Below, one piece after another: positions 44,305 to 53,905 of a stretch of DNA of 64,000 nucleotides (positions are counted from its first letter, which is position 1; each line of letters starts with the position of its first letter). A program made the translations under genes and the position numbers. Origin of the DNA: Thermogemmatispora sp042408735 (GTDB lineage Bacteria; Chloroflexota; Ktedonobacteria; Ktedonobacterales; Ktedonobacteraceae); the NCBI RefSeq assembly GCF_042408735.1, contig NZ_JBHOQV010000123.1, forward strand, positions 34,883 through 98,882, written 5' to 3'. The notes beneath the pieces are model-generated. The model saw only the letters and a list, made by a program, of their open reading frames with translations, was not told the origin of the DNA and made no database searches.

Positions 44305-44782
44305 GACTGCGCACCTCGGCATCGGCGCGCTCCAGCTCGGCAGCAAAGCGCTCGCGATAGGTGGCCAGACGCCGGGCAAGGTCCTGATCAAAGAGGGCCA
44401 GCATCTTGGCCGCCAGCAGGGCCGCCCCATCCGGCTCAAGAATCGTCGGCGAAGCGATGCCCGAAGGCAAGCGCAGCGACGAAAGGACGTCCATCCCAGC
44501 GAAGCGATCGCTGTAGGGCGGACAGGCAATCACCGGAAAGCGCGTGTTAGCATCCACCACTGCCGACAGGGCGTTGGAGCGCCCGGCAATCGTAATATAG
44601 ACAATGGGGTCGCTGCTCCCCTCATAGCTCTCCAGAATCTCCAGCAAGCGGCGCGTGGCCTTATGAGCCGAGCAGACGCGCAGCTCGTAGGCCAGGTTCA
44701 GCTCCTGCAGCGTCTTAACGATGCTCTCGGCGTGGCCACGATCGCCTTTGCTTCCCATGATGATTACAACTTTAGCTGCCAT
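44285..44782 (-). CDS. purE: AIR carboxylase, class II PurE (animal type)
   Basis: 165 residues. Forms CAIR from AIR. The sequence follows the class II, PAICS-type enzyme rather than bacterial class I: GHAESI after IMGSKGD, ELRVCSAHK, VYITIAGRSNALSAVVDANT and PVIACPPYSDRF, then SSLRLPSGI. Class II uses CO2 directly, needing no PurK or N5-CAIR, and no purK is present in the operon. AAAGGAG lies 13 bases before ATG 44782, and a palindrome GGAATATTCC (44808-44817) is upstream. Confidence 0.92.
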   Translation of the reverse strand: MAAKVVIIMGSKGDRGHAESIVKTLQELNLAYELRVCSAHKATRRLLEILESYEGSSDPIVYITIAGRSNALSAVVDANTRFPVIACPPYSDRFAGMDVLSSLRLPSGIASPTILEPDGAALLAAKMLALFDQDLARRLATYRERFAAELERADAEVRSHGGAGA

Positions 44783-44864
44783 TGCGCCTGAAAATCTCCT
44801 TTGACAAGGAATATTCCAAAAGTAGGCTCAGAATAATGCCGTTGAGGCGAAGAGGCTGCGGCTG

Positions 44865-46127
44865 TCAGGCGCGCAGCCCACGTTTGGCAATATCGCGACG
44901 GTAGTGCATGCCCTCGAAATGGATCAGGCGAGCTGCCTCGTAGGCGCGCTCCACAGCTTCGGCCAGCGTTTCCCCGTAAGCGGCCACGCTGAGAACGCGC
45001 CCACCCGCGGTCACCAGCTTCCCGTCGCGCAGGGCTGTACCGGCGTGGAAGACCTGCACCTGCTCCAGGCGCCCTGCCTCCTGCAGCCCCTGAATCGGCA
45101 AACCGGTGCGGTAGCTGCCGGGATAGCCGCCTGAAGCCAGCGTCAGGCTAACTGCGTACCCCGGGCGCCAGAGAGTGGCGCCTGCCAGGCGCTCAGGGGC
45201 TTGCAGCAGATCGAGCAGATCTGCCTCCAGCAGAAGCATCATTGCCTGTGTCTCGGGATCGCCGAAGCGCACATTGTGCTCCAGCACCATTGGCCCGCGC
45301 TCGGTCAGCATGATATTTGAATAGAGGACGCCCGAGAAAGGCACGCCGCGCTCTTGCAGCGCGCGCAGCGTGGGCGCGATGATGCGCTCATGGACGGCTT
45401 GCTCCGCCTCAGCGCTCACGAAAGGCAACGGGGCATAGGCGCCCATACCGCCCGTATTGAGGCCCTCATCGTTGTCCAGAGCGCGCTTATGATCCTGCGT
45501 CAGAACCAGTGGAACAAAGCTGGTGCCGTTGCAGATAGCTGTCGAGCCGATCTCATCTCCCTGCAGATAATCCTCAATCACCACCACCTCGCCGGCGCTG
45601 CCGAAGACCCGCTCGACCATCATCTGCCGCACCGCGGTCCGCGCGGTCTCCAGGTCGAGGGCCACGATCGCTCCTTTGCCCGCCGCGTTGCCATCGGCCT
45701 TAACAACGACGGGAGCGCCGTGCTCCTCCAGATAGGCGAAGGCGGCGGCGGGATCGCGGAAGCTTCGGTGCCGGGCGGTAGGGATCCCTGCCTCCTCCAT
45801 TAGCTCCTTGGCAAAAGCCTTGCTGCCTTCCAGCATAGCCCCGGCGCGTGTCGGCCCGAAGATCGGCAGGCCCCGCGCCTGAAAGAGGTCGACGATGCCG
45901 GCGATCAGGGGCGCCTCGGGACCAACCACGGTCAGCTCCACTGCCTGGCGCTCAGCGAAGTCGGCCAAACGCTCCAGCTCATCCAGGCCGATGGGCAGGC
46001 ATTCCGCCAGGTCCGCCAGGCCCGGATTGCCAGGAGCGGCCCAAAGCCTGGTCACGCGCCTGCTCTGGGCCAGCTTCCAAACCAGAGCATGCTCGCGTGC
46101 TCCCGAACCGATTACCAGTACACGCAT
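44865..46127 (-). CDS. purD: Phosphoribosylamine-glycine ligase
   Basis: 420 residues, ATP-grasp enzyme making GAR (step 2). Contains VLVIGSGAREHAL at the start, VVGPEAPLIAGI, VVKADGNAAGKGAIVA, QDHKRALDNDEGLNTGGMGAYAP and LEHNVRFGDPETQ. ATG 46127 has AAGGAGGAG upstream, whereas the longer frame to 46193 lacks signals. Fifth gene of the operon. Confidence 0.96.
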   Translation of the reverse strand: MRVLVIGSGAREHALVWKLAQSRRVTRLWAAPGNPGLADLAECLPIGLDELERLADFAERQAVELTVVGPEAPLIAGIVDLFQARGLPIFGPTRAGAMLEGSKAFAKELMEEAGIPTARHRSFRDPAAAFAYLEEHGAPVVVKADGNAAGKGAIVALDLETARTAVRQMMVERVFGSAGEVVVIEDYLQGDEIGSTAICNGTSFVPLVLTQDHKRALDNDEGLNTGGMGAYAPLPFVSAEAEQAVHERIIAPTLRALQERGVPFSGVLYSNIMLTERGPMVLEHNVRFGDPETQAMMLLLEADLLDLLQAPERLAGATLWRPGYAVSLTLASGGYPGSYRTGLPIQGLQEAGRLEQVQVFHAGTALRDGKLVTAGGRVLSVAAYGETLAEAVERAYEAARLIHFEGMHYRRDIAKRGLRA

Positions 46128-46269
46128 GGTCAGTAGCTCCTCCTTATACCCCTCACTCCGTGCCCTTTGCCTTTGCTCTGTGACCCTGGGCATCAGGAGC
46201 GCAAGAGACAGCTGTTGCCCCAGATCCTTCCATCAGGGACTGGTCTCCCTGTTCCTGGACCGCTGTATC

Positions 46270-47835
46270 TCACGAGCGCGAGGGTTGGCGCATCAGCGGC
46301 AGGGGAGAAGACTCGTCGGCAGCCCCGATGGGATCAAAAGGCCAGCCTTCACGGCGCATGCAGCCATAGCAGAACTCGCGATGCAGCAACGCCTCGTAGA
46401 AAGCTGAGGTCGCCCCCTCACTGATCTTCGGACCTTGCGCGCTGCTCCTCGCTTCCTGCTCTGGTGGCGCTGACCTGGCTTGCTCGTTGAGACGGCCTAC
46501 CGAAGCAATGGCGCGCCCCAGGCCAGCAATGCTCAGGTAACCCAGGCTGTCGACGCCGATATAGTCGGCCACCTCCTGAATACTGCGCCCAGCCGCGATC
46601 AACTCCGTCTCGTGAGGGATATCGATCCCGAAGTAGCAGGGATGGCGCAGCGGTGGCGCACTCGAGCGCAGGTGGATCTCGCGCACTCCCTGGTGACGGA
46701 GGGCTGCCACCAGGCGCTTCATGGTATTGCCGCGCACAATCGAGTCATCGACAATTACCAGGCGCTGGCCCTTCACCTTGGGGCGGACAAAATTAAACTT
46801 CAGGTCGACCTCCATCTGGCGCAGGCGCTGGTCGGGCTTAATAAAGGTGCGGTCGCTATAGCGGTTCTTAATAATCGCCTGGCCGTAGGGAATACCAGAA
46901 GCGGCAGCGTAGCCCAGGGCTGCCGGAATCGACGAATCGGGGACCGGGACCACCAGATCGGCCTCTACTGGATGCTCGCGAGCCAGCTCGCGGCCCAGGG
47001 CCTCGCGCACCAGGTAGACGTAGCGATCGTTCACATAGCTGGTAGCGTCCGAAAAATAGATATACTCGAAGACGCAGAGCGCCTGACGCGGGGCCTGAAC
47101 CAGAATCTCGGAGCGCAGGCCCTGCTCATCAATCGTGACCAGCTCGCCCGGCTCCACGTTGCGCACGAAGGTCGCGCCGATACGGTCCAGAGCACAGGAC
47201 TCCGAAGCGGCGATCCAGATCTCGCCAATGCGTCCCAGGCAGAGTGGGCGCATGCCCCAGGGATCGCGCACGGCGTAGAGCTTCCCCTCGGCCAGGATGA
47301 CCAGACTATAGGCTCCCTTCAAGAGCGGAAAGGCCCTCAGCATACGCTCGCGCAGCGTTGTTCCCTCGGCCAGCAAGAGCAAGAGGGCGATGGCCTCGCT
47401 ATCGGTTGTTGAAGACAGCAGATGCTGCGGCAGGCGTGCGCGCAGGGCTGGGCCATTGACCAGGTTCCCGTTATGGGCCACGGCGATCGCCCCCTGGCGT
47501 CTGCCATCCTGGCTCTCAGCGTCCTCACCGACCACGAACGGGCCTGCGTTCTCAACGCAGCTAGAGCCGGTCGTTGAATAGCGCACGTGGCCGATGCCAC
47601 AGCGGGTGGCCGGCAAACCCTGGCCCATGTCTGCAAAGACCTCGCGCACCTTGCCCATACCCACACGATGGGCAATGCGGCCCGCCTCATCGTAGACCGC
47701 CATGCCCGCGCTCTCCTGGCCGCGGTGCTGCAAAGCTGTCAGCGCCAAGGTCAGATACTGACGCACATCGATGCTTGCCTCACCTGGCCTGGCATAGATC
47801 CCAACAATACCGCAGGCATCGCGCAGTCGCTCCAT
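46270..47835 (-). CDS. purF: Amidophosphoribosyltransferase
   Basis: 521 residues. Converts PRPP and glutamine to phosphoribosylamine, the committed step. The Ntn-hydrolase nucleophile follows a short propeptide (MERLRDA-Cys). The PRPP loop is VIVDDSIVRGNT. Cysteines in LCVFEYIYF, HPCYFGID and FCYGC match the positions that hold a 4Fe-4S cluster in Bacillus-type PurF. The last ~80 residues include a Pro/Ser/Glu-rich tail. ATG 47835 follows GGAAGG. Confidence 0.95.
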   Translation of the reverse strand: MERLRDACGIVGIYARPGEASIDVRQYLTLALTALQHRGQESAGMAVYDEAGRIAHRVGMGKVREVFADMGQGLPATRCGIGHVRYSTTGSSCVENAGPFVVGEDAESQDGRRQGAIAVAHNGNLVNGPALRARLPQHLLSSTTDSEAIALLLLLAEGTTLRERMLRAFPLLKGAYSLVILAEGKLYAVRDPWGMRPLCLGRIGEIWIAASESCALDRIGATFVRNVEPGELVTIDEQGLRSEILVQAPRQALCVFEYIYFSDATSYVNDRYVYLVREALGRELAREHPVEADLVVPVPDSSIPAALGYAAASGIPYGQAIIKNRYSDRTFIKPDQRLRQMEVDLKFNFVRPKVKGQRLVIVDDSIVRGNTMKRLVAALRHQGVREIHLRSSAPPLRHPCYFGIDIPHETELIAAGRSIQEVADYIGVDSLGYLSIAGLGRAIASVGRLNEQARSAPPEQEARSSAQGPKISEGATSAFYEALLHREFCYGCMRREGWPFDPIGAADESSPLPLMRQPSRS

Positions 47836-47874
47836 GGCTTCCTTCCTGCTTCTTCTTGTCTCACAAGACGCTAT

Positions 47875-47906
47875 GGGCGGTGCAGCAGAAGCTCTGTGCA
47901 CCGCCC
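47875..47906 (-). terminator. Stem-loop between purC and purF
   Basis: Perfect 10-base arms GGGCGGTGCA (47875-47884) and TGCACCGCCC (47897-47906), 12-base loop, no T-run. Probably a processing or partial attenuation site inside the operon rather than a full stop. Confidence 0.4.
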
Positions 47907-47920
47907 TCCGATGGCCTAGA

Positions 47921-48691
47921 TCAAATGCGCAGTTTCCCTGTCAAATCGGCCACCAGAGCGTAGCGATCGGCGATTCCCTGCAGATCCTGCTCGGTGACCT
48001 CCTTGAGATTGCGGTAGACCTGCTTATCGAGCATGCGATTCTTATCGCCGCCAGGCCAGAGGCGCCAGCTATCGTTATCGATGACGTCGGCGACCAGCAG
48101 CTTCCCCTCGCTGTCGCGCCCGAACTCGATTTTCAGATCAACCAGGGTCACATCTACGCTGGCCCAGGCCCGTTCGAGGGTCTCGAAGACGCGGCGTCCC
48201 TGCTCGGCCATCCAGGCAATTTCCTCCGCGCTGGCCAGTCCCATCGCAATAATATCCTCGTCCCAGATCTGCGGATCGTGGCGCGCATCGTCCTTCAGGA
48301 AGGTCTCGATCACCAGCGGATCGAAGCGTGTGCCCTCGCTGATCTCGGGGTGGCGCTTCAGGTAGGAACCTGTGGCGATGCGGCGCTGCACGTGCTCGAT
48401 GGGCAGCATCTGGCAGCGCTTCACCAGCAGGGTGGTATCGTTGATCTGGCGAACAAAGTGGGTGGGAATGCCGGCCGCGTTGAGCAGCCGGAAAACGTTG
48501 GCTGTGGTGATCGTGCTCCAACGTCCCTTGCCCGCCAACTCATCGCGCCGCGCCCCGTCGCCCGCCGTGATCTGGTCCTTGCTCACCATATAGACCAGAG
48601 TCGGGTCCTCGGGGTGGGCGTAGATCTGCTTGGTCTTGCCCTCGGCCAGCAGGGTCCCAAAGGTCACCTGCTCCTCGTGCCCGGTGCTCAT
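47921..48691 (-). CDS. purC: SAICAR synthetase, animal PAICS-like
   Basis: 256 residues. Joins CAIR and aspartate. Blocks such as TTANVFRLLNAAGI, CQMLPIEHVQRRIATGSYLKR, LVDLKIEFG and VIDNDSWRLWPGGD resemble the human PAICS synthetase domain more than the short E. coli PurC. With class II PurE nearby, the two PAICS activities are present as separate genes. ATG 48691 follows GAGGAG. Confidence 0.95.
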   Translation of the reverse strand: MSTGHEEQVTFGTLLAEGKTKQIYAHPEDPTLVYMVSKDQITAGDGARRDELAGKGRWSTITTANVFRLLNAAGIPTHFVRQINDTTLLVKRCQMLPIEHVQRRIATGSYLKRHPEISEGTRFDPLVIETFLKDDARHDPQIWDEDIIAMGLASAEEIAWMAEQGRRVFETLERAWASVDVTLVDLKIEFGRDSEGKLLVADVIDNDSWRLWPGGDKNRMLDKQVYRNLKEVTEQDLQGIADRYALVADLTGKLRI

Positions 48692-48822
48692 GCGATACTG
48701 CTCCTCTCTTTCGGATCGCTGTCTTGTGCTCGTGTATGCTTGATCTTCGTTGCGTCTCTCTCTGACCTTGGAGGTAAGAGGCCCTTGCCTGAGTGAGTGA
48801 GTAGACGAGAAGGCTCCGCTCC

Positions 48823-50805
48823 TCACGTCAGTATGACGCCCTCGCCCTGGCGAATGAGGCCGATCCTCACCAGCTCGGGCACCAGACGCTGAGCCTGGTC
48901 CGCCTGGTCCTCGGCGACCACCAGCACCATGCCGATACCCATATTAAAGGTCCGGTACATCTCGGCTGCCTCAATTTGGCCCAGCCGGGCAATCAGCCTG
49001 AAGAGCGGGGGCACCGTCCAGGCCGCGGTCTCGATAACCGCCTGTCTGCCTGGCGGCAGGATGCGCACGACGTTGCCCTGGAAACCGCCACCGGTGATAT
49101 GCGCCAGGCCCTTCAGAGCGGGGCCTAACTCGGCCCGCAGGCGCATGATCTCTGGCAAGTAGCAGCGATGGGGGTGCAGCAGGGCCTCACCCAGCGGCTC
49201 CCCCAGCTCCGGAAAGACCGTTTCCAGCGGATAAGCGGCGAAGACGCGCCGCGCCAGCGAATAGCCATTCGTGTGCAGGCCGCTGGAAGGCAATCCGAAC
49301 AGAACGTCGCCGACGTTAATCGTCGTCGGATCCAGACGCTCCGCCGCCTCGACTACCCCGACCAGGGTCCCGGCCAGGTCGAAAGTGCCAGGCACATACA
49401 TATCGGGCATCTCGGCGGTCTCGCCTCCCAGCAAGGCGCAATCCACTTCCTGGCAGGCCCGGGCCACGCTTGCCACAATCGTCGCCGCCTGCTCGGGATC
49501 AAGCTGGCCCGTTGCCAGATAGTCCATGAAGAAGAGCGGTCTTGCTCCCTGAGTCAGCAAATCGTTGACGCAGTGATTGACCAGATCGTAGCCAATCGTC
49601 GAAAAGCGGTCCATCTGGACCGCCAACAAAGTTTTGGTACCTACGCCATCGGTTGTGGCCACCAGTACCGGCTCACGCATCTCTTTGAGGGAGGTGGCCC
49701 GGAAAGCGGCGGCGAAAGCCCCCATGCCGGCCAGCACAGCGGGACCGTGAGTAGCGCGCACCGCCTCCTTCATCAACTCAACGGCATGTTCGCCGGCCTC
49801 GATATCTACGCCGCTCGCCGCATAGGAGCGAGCCGTCGGGACCAGCTCGCGGGTCACCGCCGCCATAGCTGCCGCTCGCTCCCGCTCCCCGCTCGCCAGA
49901 GCTGGCGGCAGTGAAGCTGGAACAGAGAGGCCCTCTGGCCGCTCACCTCTCTCCACTCCGCGCTCCAGGCCAGTTGTCCACACGCGCCGTCGGATCCCCT
50001 CTTCAGCGCGCTCACGCTCCGTGGGAAGTGCCGGTGGCTCCAGGCCTAGCAACTGGCAGGCATAGGCAAAGGCGTTCTGGAAAAGCAGGAGGCCATCGGC
50101 CGGACTGCGCTGCTGAGGATGCTGCAGTGCGCGCACATAGCGCTCAGGGTGGGGCATCAGGCCCAGCACATTCCCCGCTGGATTGCAAATCCCGGCCACA
50201 TTCGCCAGCGATCCATTGGGATTAGCCGGATAGCCATCGCCGTCGTAGAGCAGGGCGATTTGCTCGTGCTGGCGCAGCTCCGCCAACTGCTCAGCGGCAG
50301 CCACCACAAAGCGCCCCTCACCATGAGCAACCGGCAGCTCCAGGGGGCGATAAATACCGCGTGTGAAGATACAGCGGCTGCTTTCCGTTACCAATGAGAT
50401 CCAGCGGCATTCGAAGCGCCCCGAGCTATTGAAGGTCAGGCTGGCTGTCTGGCGGAAATTCTCCCAATCGGTATGAGGGAGCAGGCCGGCGCGTACCAGT
50501 ACCTGAAAGCCATTGCAGATGCCCAGCAGCGGGCGACCCTCCTCCACAAAGCGCTGTAGCTGGCGGCCCAAGTGCACCGTCAAGTTTCTGGCCAGCAGCG
50601 TACCAGCTCCCAGGTCGTCGCCGTACGAGAAGCCCCCTGGCAGCACCAGGAAATGATAGCTCAGCAGGCGCTCTGGCTCGCGCACCAGGGCATTGATATG
50701 GAGCAGCTCCGTCTCGAAACCGGCCAGGCGACAGGCGTAAGCCGTCTCACGTTCGCAGTTAATGCCTGGCGCGCGCAGCACCAAAGCGCGCGGCACAACG
50801 CTCAT
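48823..50805 (-). CDS. purQM: PurQ-PurM fusion (FGAM synthase glutaminase + AIR synthetase)
   Basis: 660 residues. Residues 1-265 are PurQ: APGINCERE, VLPGGFSYGDDLGAG, nucleophile Cys97 in GICNGFQVL, and GLMPHPERYV. A linker of about 60 residues follows. Residues ~325-660 are PurM: SYAASGVDIEAG, VATTDGVGTKTLLA, GGETAEMPDMY, SSGLHTNGYSLAR, HITGGGFQGNVVR. Both halves look complete. The fusion joins the glutaminase of step 4 to the enzyme of step 5. ATG 50805 overlaps the purL stop by four bases. Confidence 0.95.
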   Translation of the reverse strand: MSVVPRALVLRAPGINCERETAYACRLAGFETELLHINALVREPERLLSYHFLVLPGGFSYGDDLGAGTLLARNLTVHLGRQLQRFVEEGRPLLGICNGFQVLVRAGLLPHTDWENFRQTASLTFNSSGRFECRWISLVTESSRCIFTRGIYRPLELPVAHGEGRFVVAAAEQLAELRQHEQIALLYDGDGYPANPNGSLANVAGICNPAGNVLGLMPHPERYVRALQHPQQRSPADGLLLFQNAFAYACQLLGLEPPALPTERERAEEGIRRRVWTTGLERGVERGERPEGLSVPASLPPALASGERERAAAMAAVTRELVPTARSYAASGVDIEAGEHAVELMKEAVRATHGPAVLAGMGAFAAAFRATSLKEMREPVLVATTDGVGTKTLLAVQMDRFSTIGYDLVNHCVNDLLTQGARPLFFMDYLATGQLDPEQAATIVASVARACQEVDCALLGGETAEMPDMYVPGTFDLAGTLVGVVEAAERLDPTTINVGDVLFGLPSSGLHTNGYSLARRVFAAYPLETVFPELGEPLGEALLHPHRCYLPEIMRLRAELGPALKGLAHITGGGFQGNVVRILPPGRQAVIETAAWTVPPLFRLIARLGQIEAAEMYRTFNMGIGMVLVVAEDQADQAQRLVPELVRIGLIRQGEGVILT

Positions 50806-53800
50806 GGCAACTCTCCCTTCCAGGCAGCCTGCAGCTCAGCGATCGAGAGATCGATCAGCGTCTCCGCCCCCTGTTTGATGACAAAACGTCCACTGGCTGT
50901 CACGTGGCCGAGCGCCGCCAGGGCCGTCACCCCGCCGGCGCGCATATGGGCCTCGAAACTCTCGCGCTGGCCAGGGGCCACCTCGACCAGGAAGCGCGAC
51001 GGGCTTTCACTGAAAAGCAGGATTGGCGCGCGAAATCCCTCGGCCAGTCTCTCCAGGCCGCTCGCCGGCTGGCGCGCCAGATCGAGGCTCACTCCGAGTA
51101 AGCCAGCCAGAGCCATCTCTGCCGCCGCTACGGCCAGTCCTCCTTCCGAGAGATCGTGACAGGACTGCACCAGGCCCTGGCGGATCGCCTCCCCGAGCGT
51201 CTTCATCGTTATCCGCGCCTGTCCAGGCTCCGCCTGCGGCAGGGAAGTCGTCGGCAGCAGCTCCGTGCCCACCACTTCAGCATAATGCGAGGCCGCCAGC
51301 TCGTTGCGTGTCAGGCCCACTATATAGAGCAGATTGCCCGCCGCCTTCAGGGCCATATCGACTGTGCGCGCCGCATCCTCGATCACTCCCAAGGCCGAAA
51401 TCAGCAGCGTCGGAATCACCGGCCAGCGACGCTCGTCGATGCGATACTCGTTATTCAGGCTGTCCTTCCCCGAAATAAAGGGGGTGCCGTAGCCCAGAGC
51501 GGCATCGTAACAGCCACGCGCAGCCCGCACCAGCATCCCAAGCTGTTCGGGGTCGGCCGGATTGCCCCAGCAAAAGTTGTCCAGCAGTGCCGCTCGCTCG
51601 ATATCGCCGCCCAGGGCCGTCAGATTACGCAGTGCCTCATCCACCGCGTTGAGGGCCATATGGTAGGGATCGATTTTGCCGTAGAGAGGATTGATCCCGT
51701 TCGTCAGCACCACCCCGGCGCGCGGCAGACTCAGGTCCTCCAGCAGCGGCTGCAGGACAGCCCCATCGCCAGGACCGTTGCCGGCGCGGCCCACCAGCGG
51801 CTTGCGTACCGTAGCTCCCTGCACCTCATGGTCGTAGCGCCGCACCACTCCCTCTTTCGAAGCGATCGTCGGATGGCGCAGGAGCGTCAGCAGGGCATCG
51901 GTCGCATCGGGAAGGGCTTCCGGTGAAGCGCTCGTCGAACCGACCGTCAGCGGGCGCTGACGCCAGATGGCCTCTAGCCTGCGCTGGGGACGGCCCTCAT
52001 GTAAGAAAGCCATCTCCAGATCGGCCACCACCTCCTCTCCCCAGGTCACCGTCAGCCGACCATCGGCGGTAAACTCGCCCAGAATCGTAGCCTCCACCTC
52101 CTCCAGCGCGCACAGCTCCAGCAGCTCGGCGAGGTGGGCTGGAGGAACAGCCAGGACCATGCGCTCCTGAGCCTCCGACAGCCAGACCTCCCAGGGAGCC
52201 AGCCCCTGATACTTCAACGGCGCGCGAGCCAGGTCCACCCGTACCCCCGTCGAGGCCCCCATCTCGCCGATCGCCGACGAGAAGCCGCCGGCGCCACAAT
52301 CGGTGATCGCATGGTAGAGGCGCCGGTCGCGGGCCTGCAGGACCACGTCCGTCACCTTCTTCTCCGTGATCGGCGCGCCGATCTGCACCGCGCTGCCAGC
52401 CACCGCCTGCGTCTCATGGCTCATCTCGCCGGACGAGAACGTCGCGCCATGAATCCCATCGCGTCCTGTGCGTCCGCCGAGCACCACCACCAGATCGCCC
52501 GGCTCCACCGTCCGGGGATGGCTTCCATGAGGGAGCAGGCCAAGACAGCCGCAGAAGACCAGCGGATTGCAGAGATACTCGCGATGGTAGAGCACAGCCC
52601 CGTTGACCGTTGGGATCCCCATCTTATTGCCATAGTCGCGTACCCCATTGACCACGCCCGAGGCCACCCGGCGTGGGGCCAGCACCCCCGGAGGTAGCTC
52701 CTCCACCGGCGTATCGGGCGGTCCAAAGCAGAGCACATCGGTGCAGGCAATCGGACGAGCCGAAACCCCCAGCACATCGCGAATCACCCCGCCGACGCCC
52801 GTATTGGCCCCGCCAAACGGCTCAATCGCCGAAGGATGATTATGCGTCTCCACCTTGAAGGCCAGATCGTAGCTCTCCGTAAACTGTACCAGTCCCGCAT
52901 TATCGCTGAAAGCCGAAACCACCCAGGGACGGGCCAGCTCGCTCGTCGCCCGCATAATGAAAGAGCGCAGCAGCCCCGGGATCGTTTCCTCAACCACCAC
53001 CTCCCCGCTGGCGCTTAGCTCGCGGTAGTCAACCGTGGCCTTAAAGGTCTTATGAGAACAATGCTCCGACCAGGTCTGAGCCAGCGTCTCCAGCTCTACA
53101 TCGGTCGGAGCACGTCCCTGTCGCCGGAAATACTCCTGAATGGCCTGCAGCTCTTCCACTGTCAAGGCCAGCATTCTCTCCCTGCTCAAATTGCTCAGCT
53201 CTTCGGCGTTCATTTCGGCAAGGGCCAGGCGGGCAACAGGTGGGGGAGAGGGAGGGGAAACAAGAGAGCCGGACGATGAAGAGCGGGGAGCTGAGCGTCC
53301 AGAGCTAGCGCCGCCCGAACGCTCGCTCTCCGGCGACAGCAGGCGGTAAGACTGGATCACCGGGTTATAAAGCAGGGCTTCGGCGATCGCTCGCACCTCC
53401 TGACGGCTCAAGCGCTCGTCCAGAAAATAACGCCGGCCTGTAGCGACTCGTTCCAGGCCGGCGATGCCGAGCAATGAGGCGGCAAGCAAGACGCTCTCCG
53501 CCAGGGTATCAGTGACGCCTGGAAGAAAAAATACGTCTATGATATGGCCAGCGACTCCCGCAGAAGAGCGCGTGGCGGAAGGTAGCAGAGCGAAGGTCTG
53601 AGTAACCGGATCGATCAGCAGCTCGCGAGCGAGACGCGTGATCTCCTCCGGCGAGCAAGTGCCACTGAGAGAATAAAGCTGGGCAGTGCGGAGAAAAAGA
53701 GGGGGAAAGCTCTCAGCGAGAGCGGCCAGTGCGGGCAGCCTGGCGCGCGAAAGAAAAGACAGCTCACGGGCAAGCTGTTGAGCCAGAACGTCATACTGCG

Positions 53801-53855
53801 GCGAGGTTGCCCGTACCTCAATATGGTAGTCGGTCACGGTGCTTCTACCCAACAC
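50802..53855 (-). CDS. purL: PurL with N-terminal PurS-like duplication (FGAM synthase)
   Basis: 1017 residues. Residues ~1-175 hold two PurS-like segments (DYHIEVRATSPQYDVLAQQ; HIIDVFFLPGVTDTLAESV...GIAGLERVATGRRYFLD), then a Ser/Pro linker, then PurL with WSEHCSHKTFKA, FKVETHNHPSAIEPFGGANTGVGG, CGAGGFSSAIGEMG and HDLSEGGLAVAAAEMAL. It aminates FGAR using ammonia from PurQ. The PurS part normally is a separate small subunit; here it is built in. GTG 53855 has GAGGGG upstream; GTG 53837 is an alternative. First gene of the operon. Confidence 0.93.
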   Translation of the reverse strand: MLGRSTVTDYHIEVRATSPQYDVLAQQLARELSFLSRARLPALAALAESFPPLFLRTAQLYSLSGTCSPEEITRLARELLIDPVTQTFALLPSATRSSAGVAGHIIDVFFLPGVTDTLAESVLLAASLLGIAGLERVATGRRYFLDERLSRQEVRAIAEALLYNPVIQSYRLLSPESERSGGASSGRSAPRSSSSGSLVSPPSPPPVARLALAEMNAEELSNLSRERMLALTVEELQAIQEYFRRQGRAPTDVELETLAQTWSEHCSHKTFKATVDYRELSASGEVVVEETIPGLLRSFIMRATSELARPWVVSAFSDNAGLVQFTESYDLAFKVETHNHPSAIEPFGGANTGVGGVIRDVLGVSARPIACTDVLCFGPPDTPVEELPPGVLAPRRVASGVVNGVRDYGNKMGIPTVNGAVLYHREYLCNPLVFCGCLGLLPHGSHPRTVEPGDLVVVLGGRTGRDGIHGATFSSGEMSHETQAVAGSAVQIGAPITEKKVTDVVLQARDRRLYHAITDCGAGGFSSAIGEMGASTGVRVDLARAPLKYQGLAPWEVWLSEAQERMVLAVPPAHLAELLELCALEEVEATILGEFTADGRLTVTWGEEVVADLEMAFLHEGRPQRRLEAIWRQRPLTVGSTSASPEALPDATDALLTLLRHPTIASKEGVVRRYDHEVQGATVRKPLVGRAGNGPGDGAVLQPLLEDLSLPRAGVVLTNGINPLYGKIDPYHMALNAVDEALRNLTALGGDIERAALLDNFCWGNPADPEQLGMLVRAARGCYDAALGYGTPFISGKDSLNNEYRIDERRWPVIPTLLISALGVIEDAARTVDMALKAAGNLLYIVGLTRNELAASHYAEVVGTELLPTTSLPQAEPGQARITMKTLGEAIRQGLVQSCHDLSEGGLAVAAAEMALAGLLGVSLDLARQPASGLERLAEGFRAPILLFSESPSRFLVEVAPGQRESFEAHMRAGGVTALAALGHVTASGRFVIKQGAETLIDLSIAELQAAWKGELP

Positions 53856-53878
53856 TTCGTCCCCTCGGGGGACAGATT

Positions 53879-53902
53879 GCTGTTTCCATTGAATGGAACA
53901 GC
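53879..53902. promoter_or_regulatory. Dyad at the purine operon transcription start
   Basis: GCTGTTTCCATT (53879-53890) and AATGGAACAGC (53892-53902) form an imperfect palindrome with one unpaired T, overlapping the predicted start site (~53899). Possible repressor operator or 5' hairpin. Confidence 0.5.
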
Positions 53903-53905
53903 CTC

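Noticed and set aside
43606..44529. Longer purN starting at 44529
   Set aside because: The extra 75 residues read through purE in another frame and have unnatural Arg/Trp/Cys-rich composition; ATG 44304 has a good ribosome-binding site.
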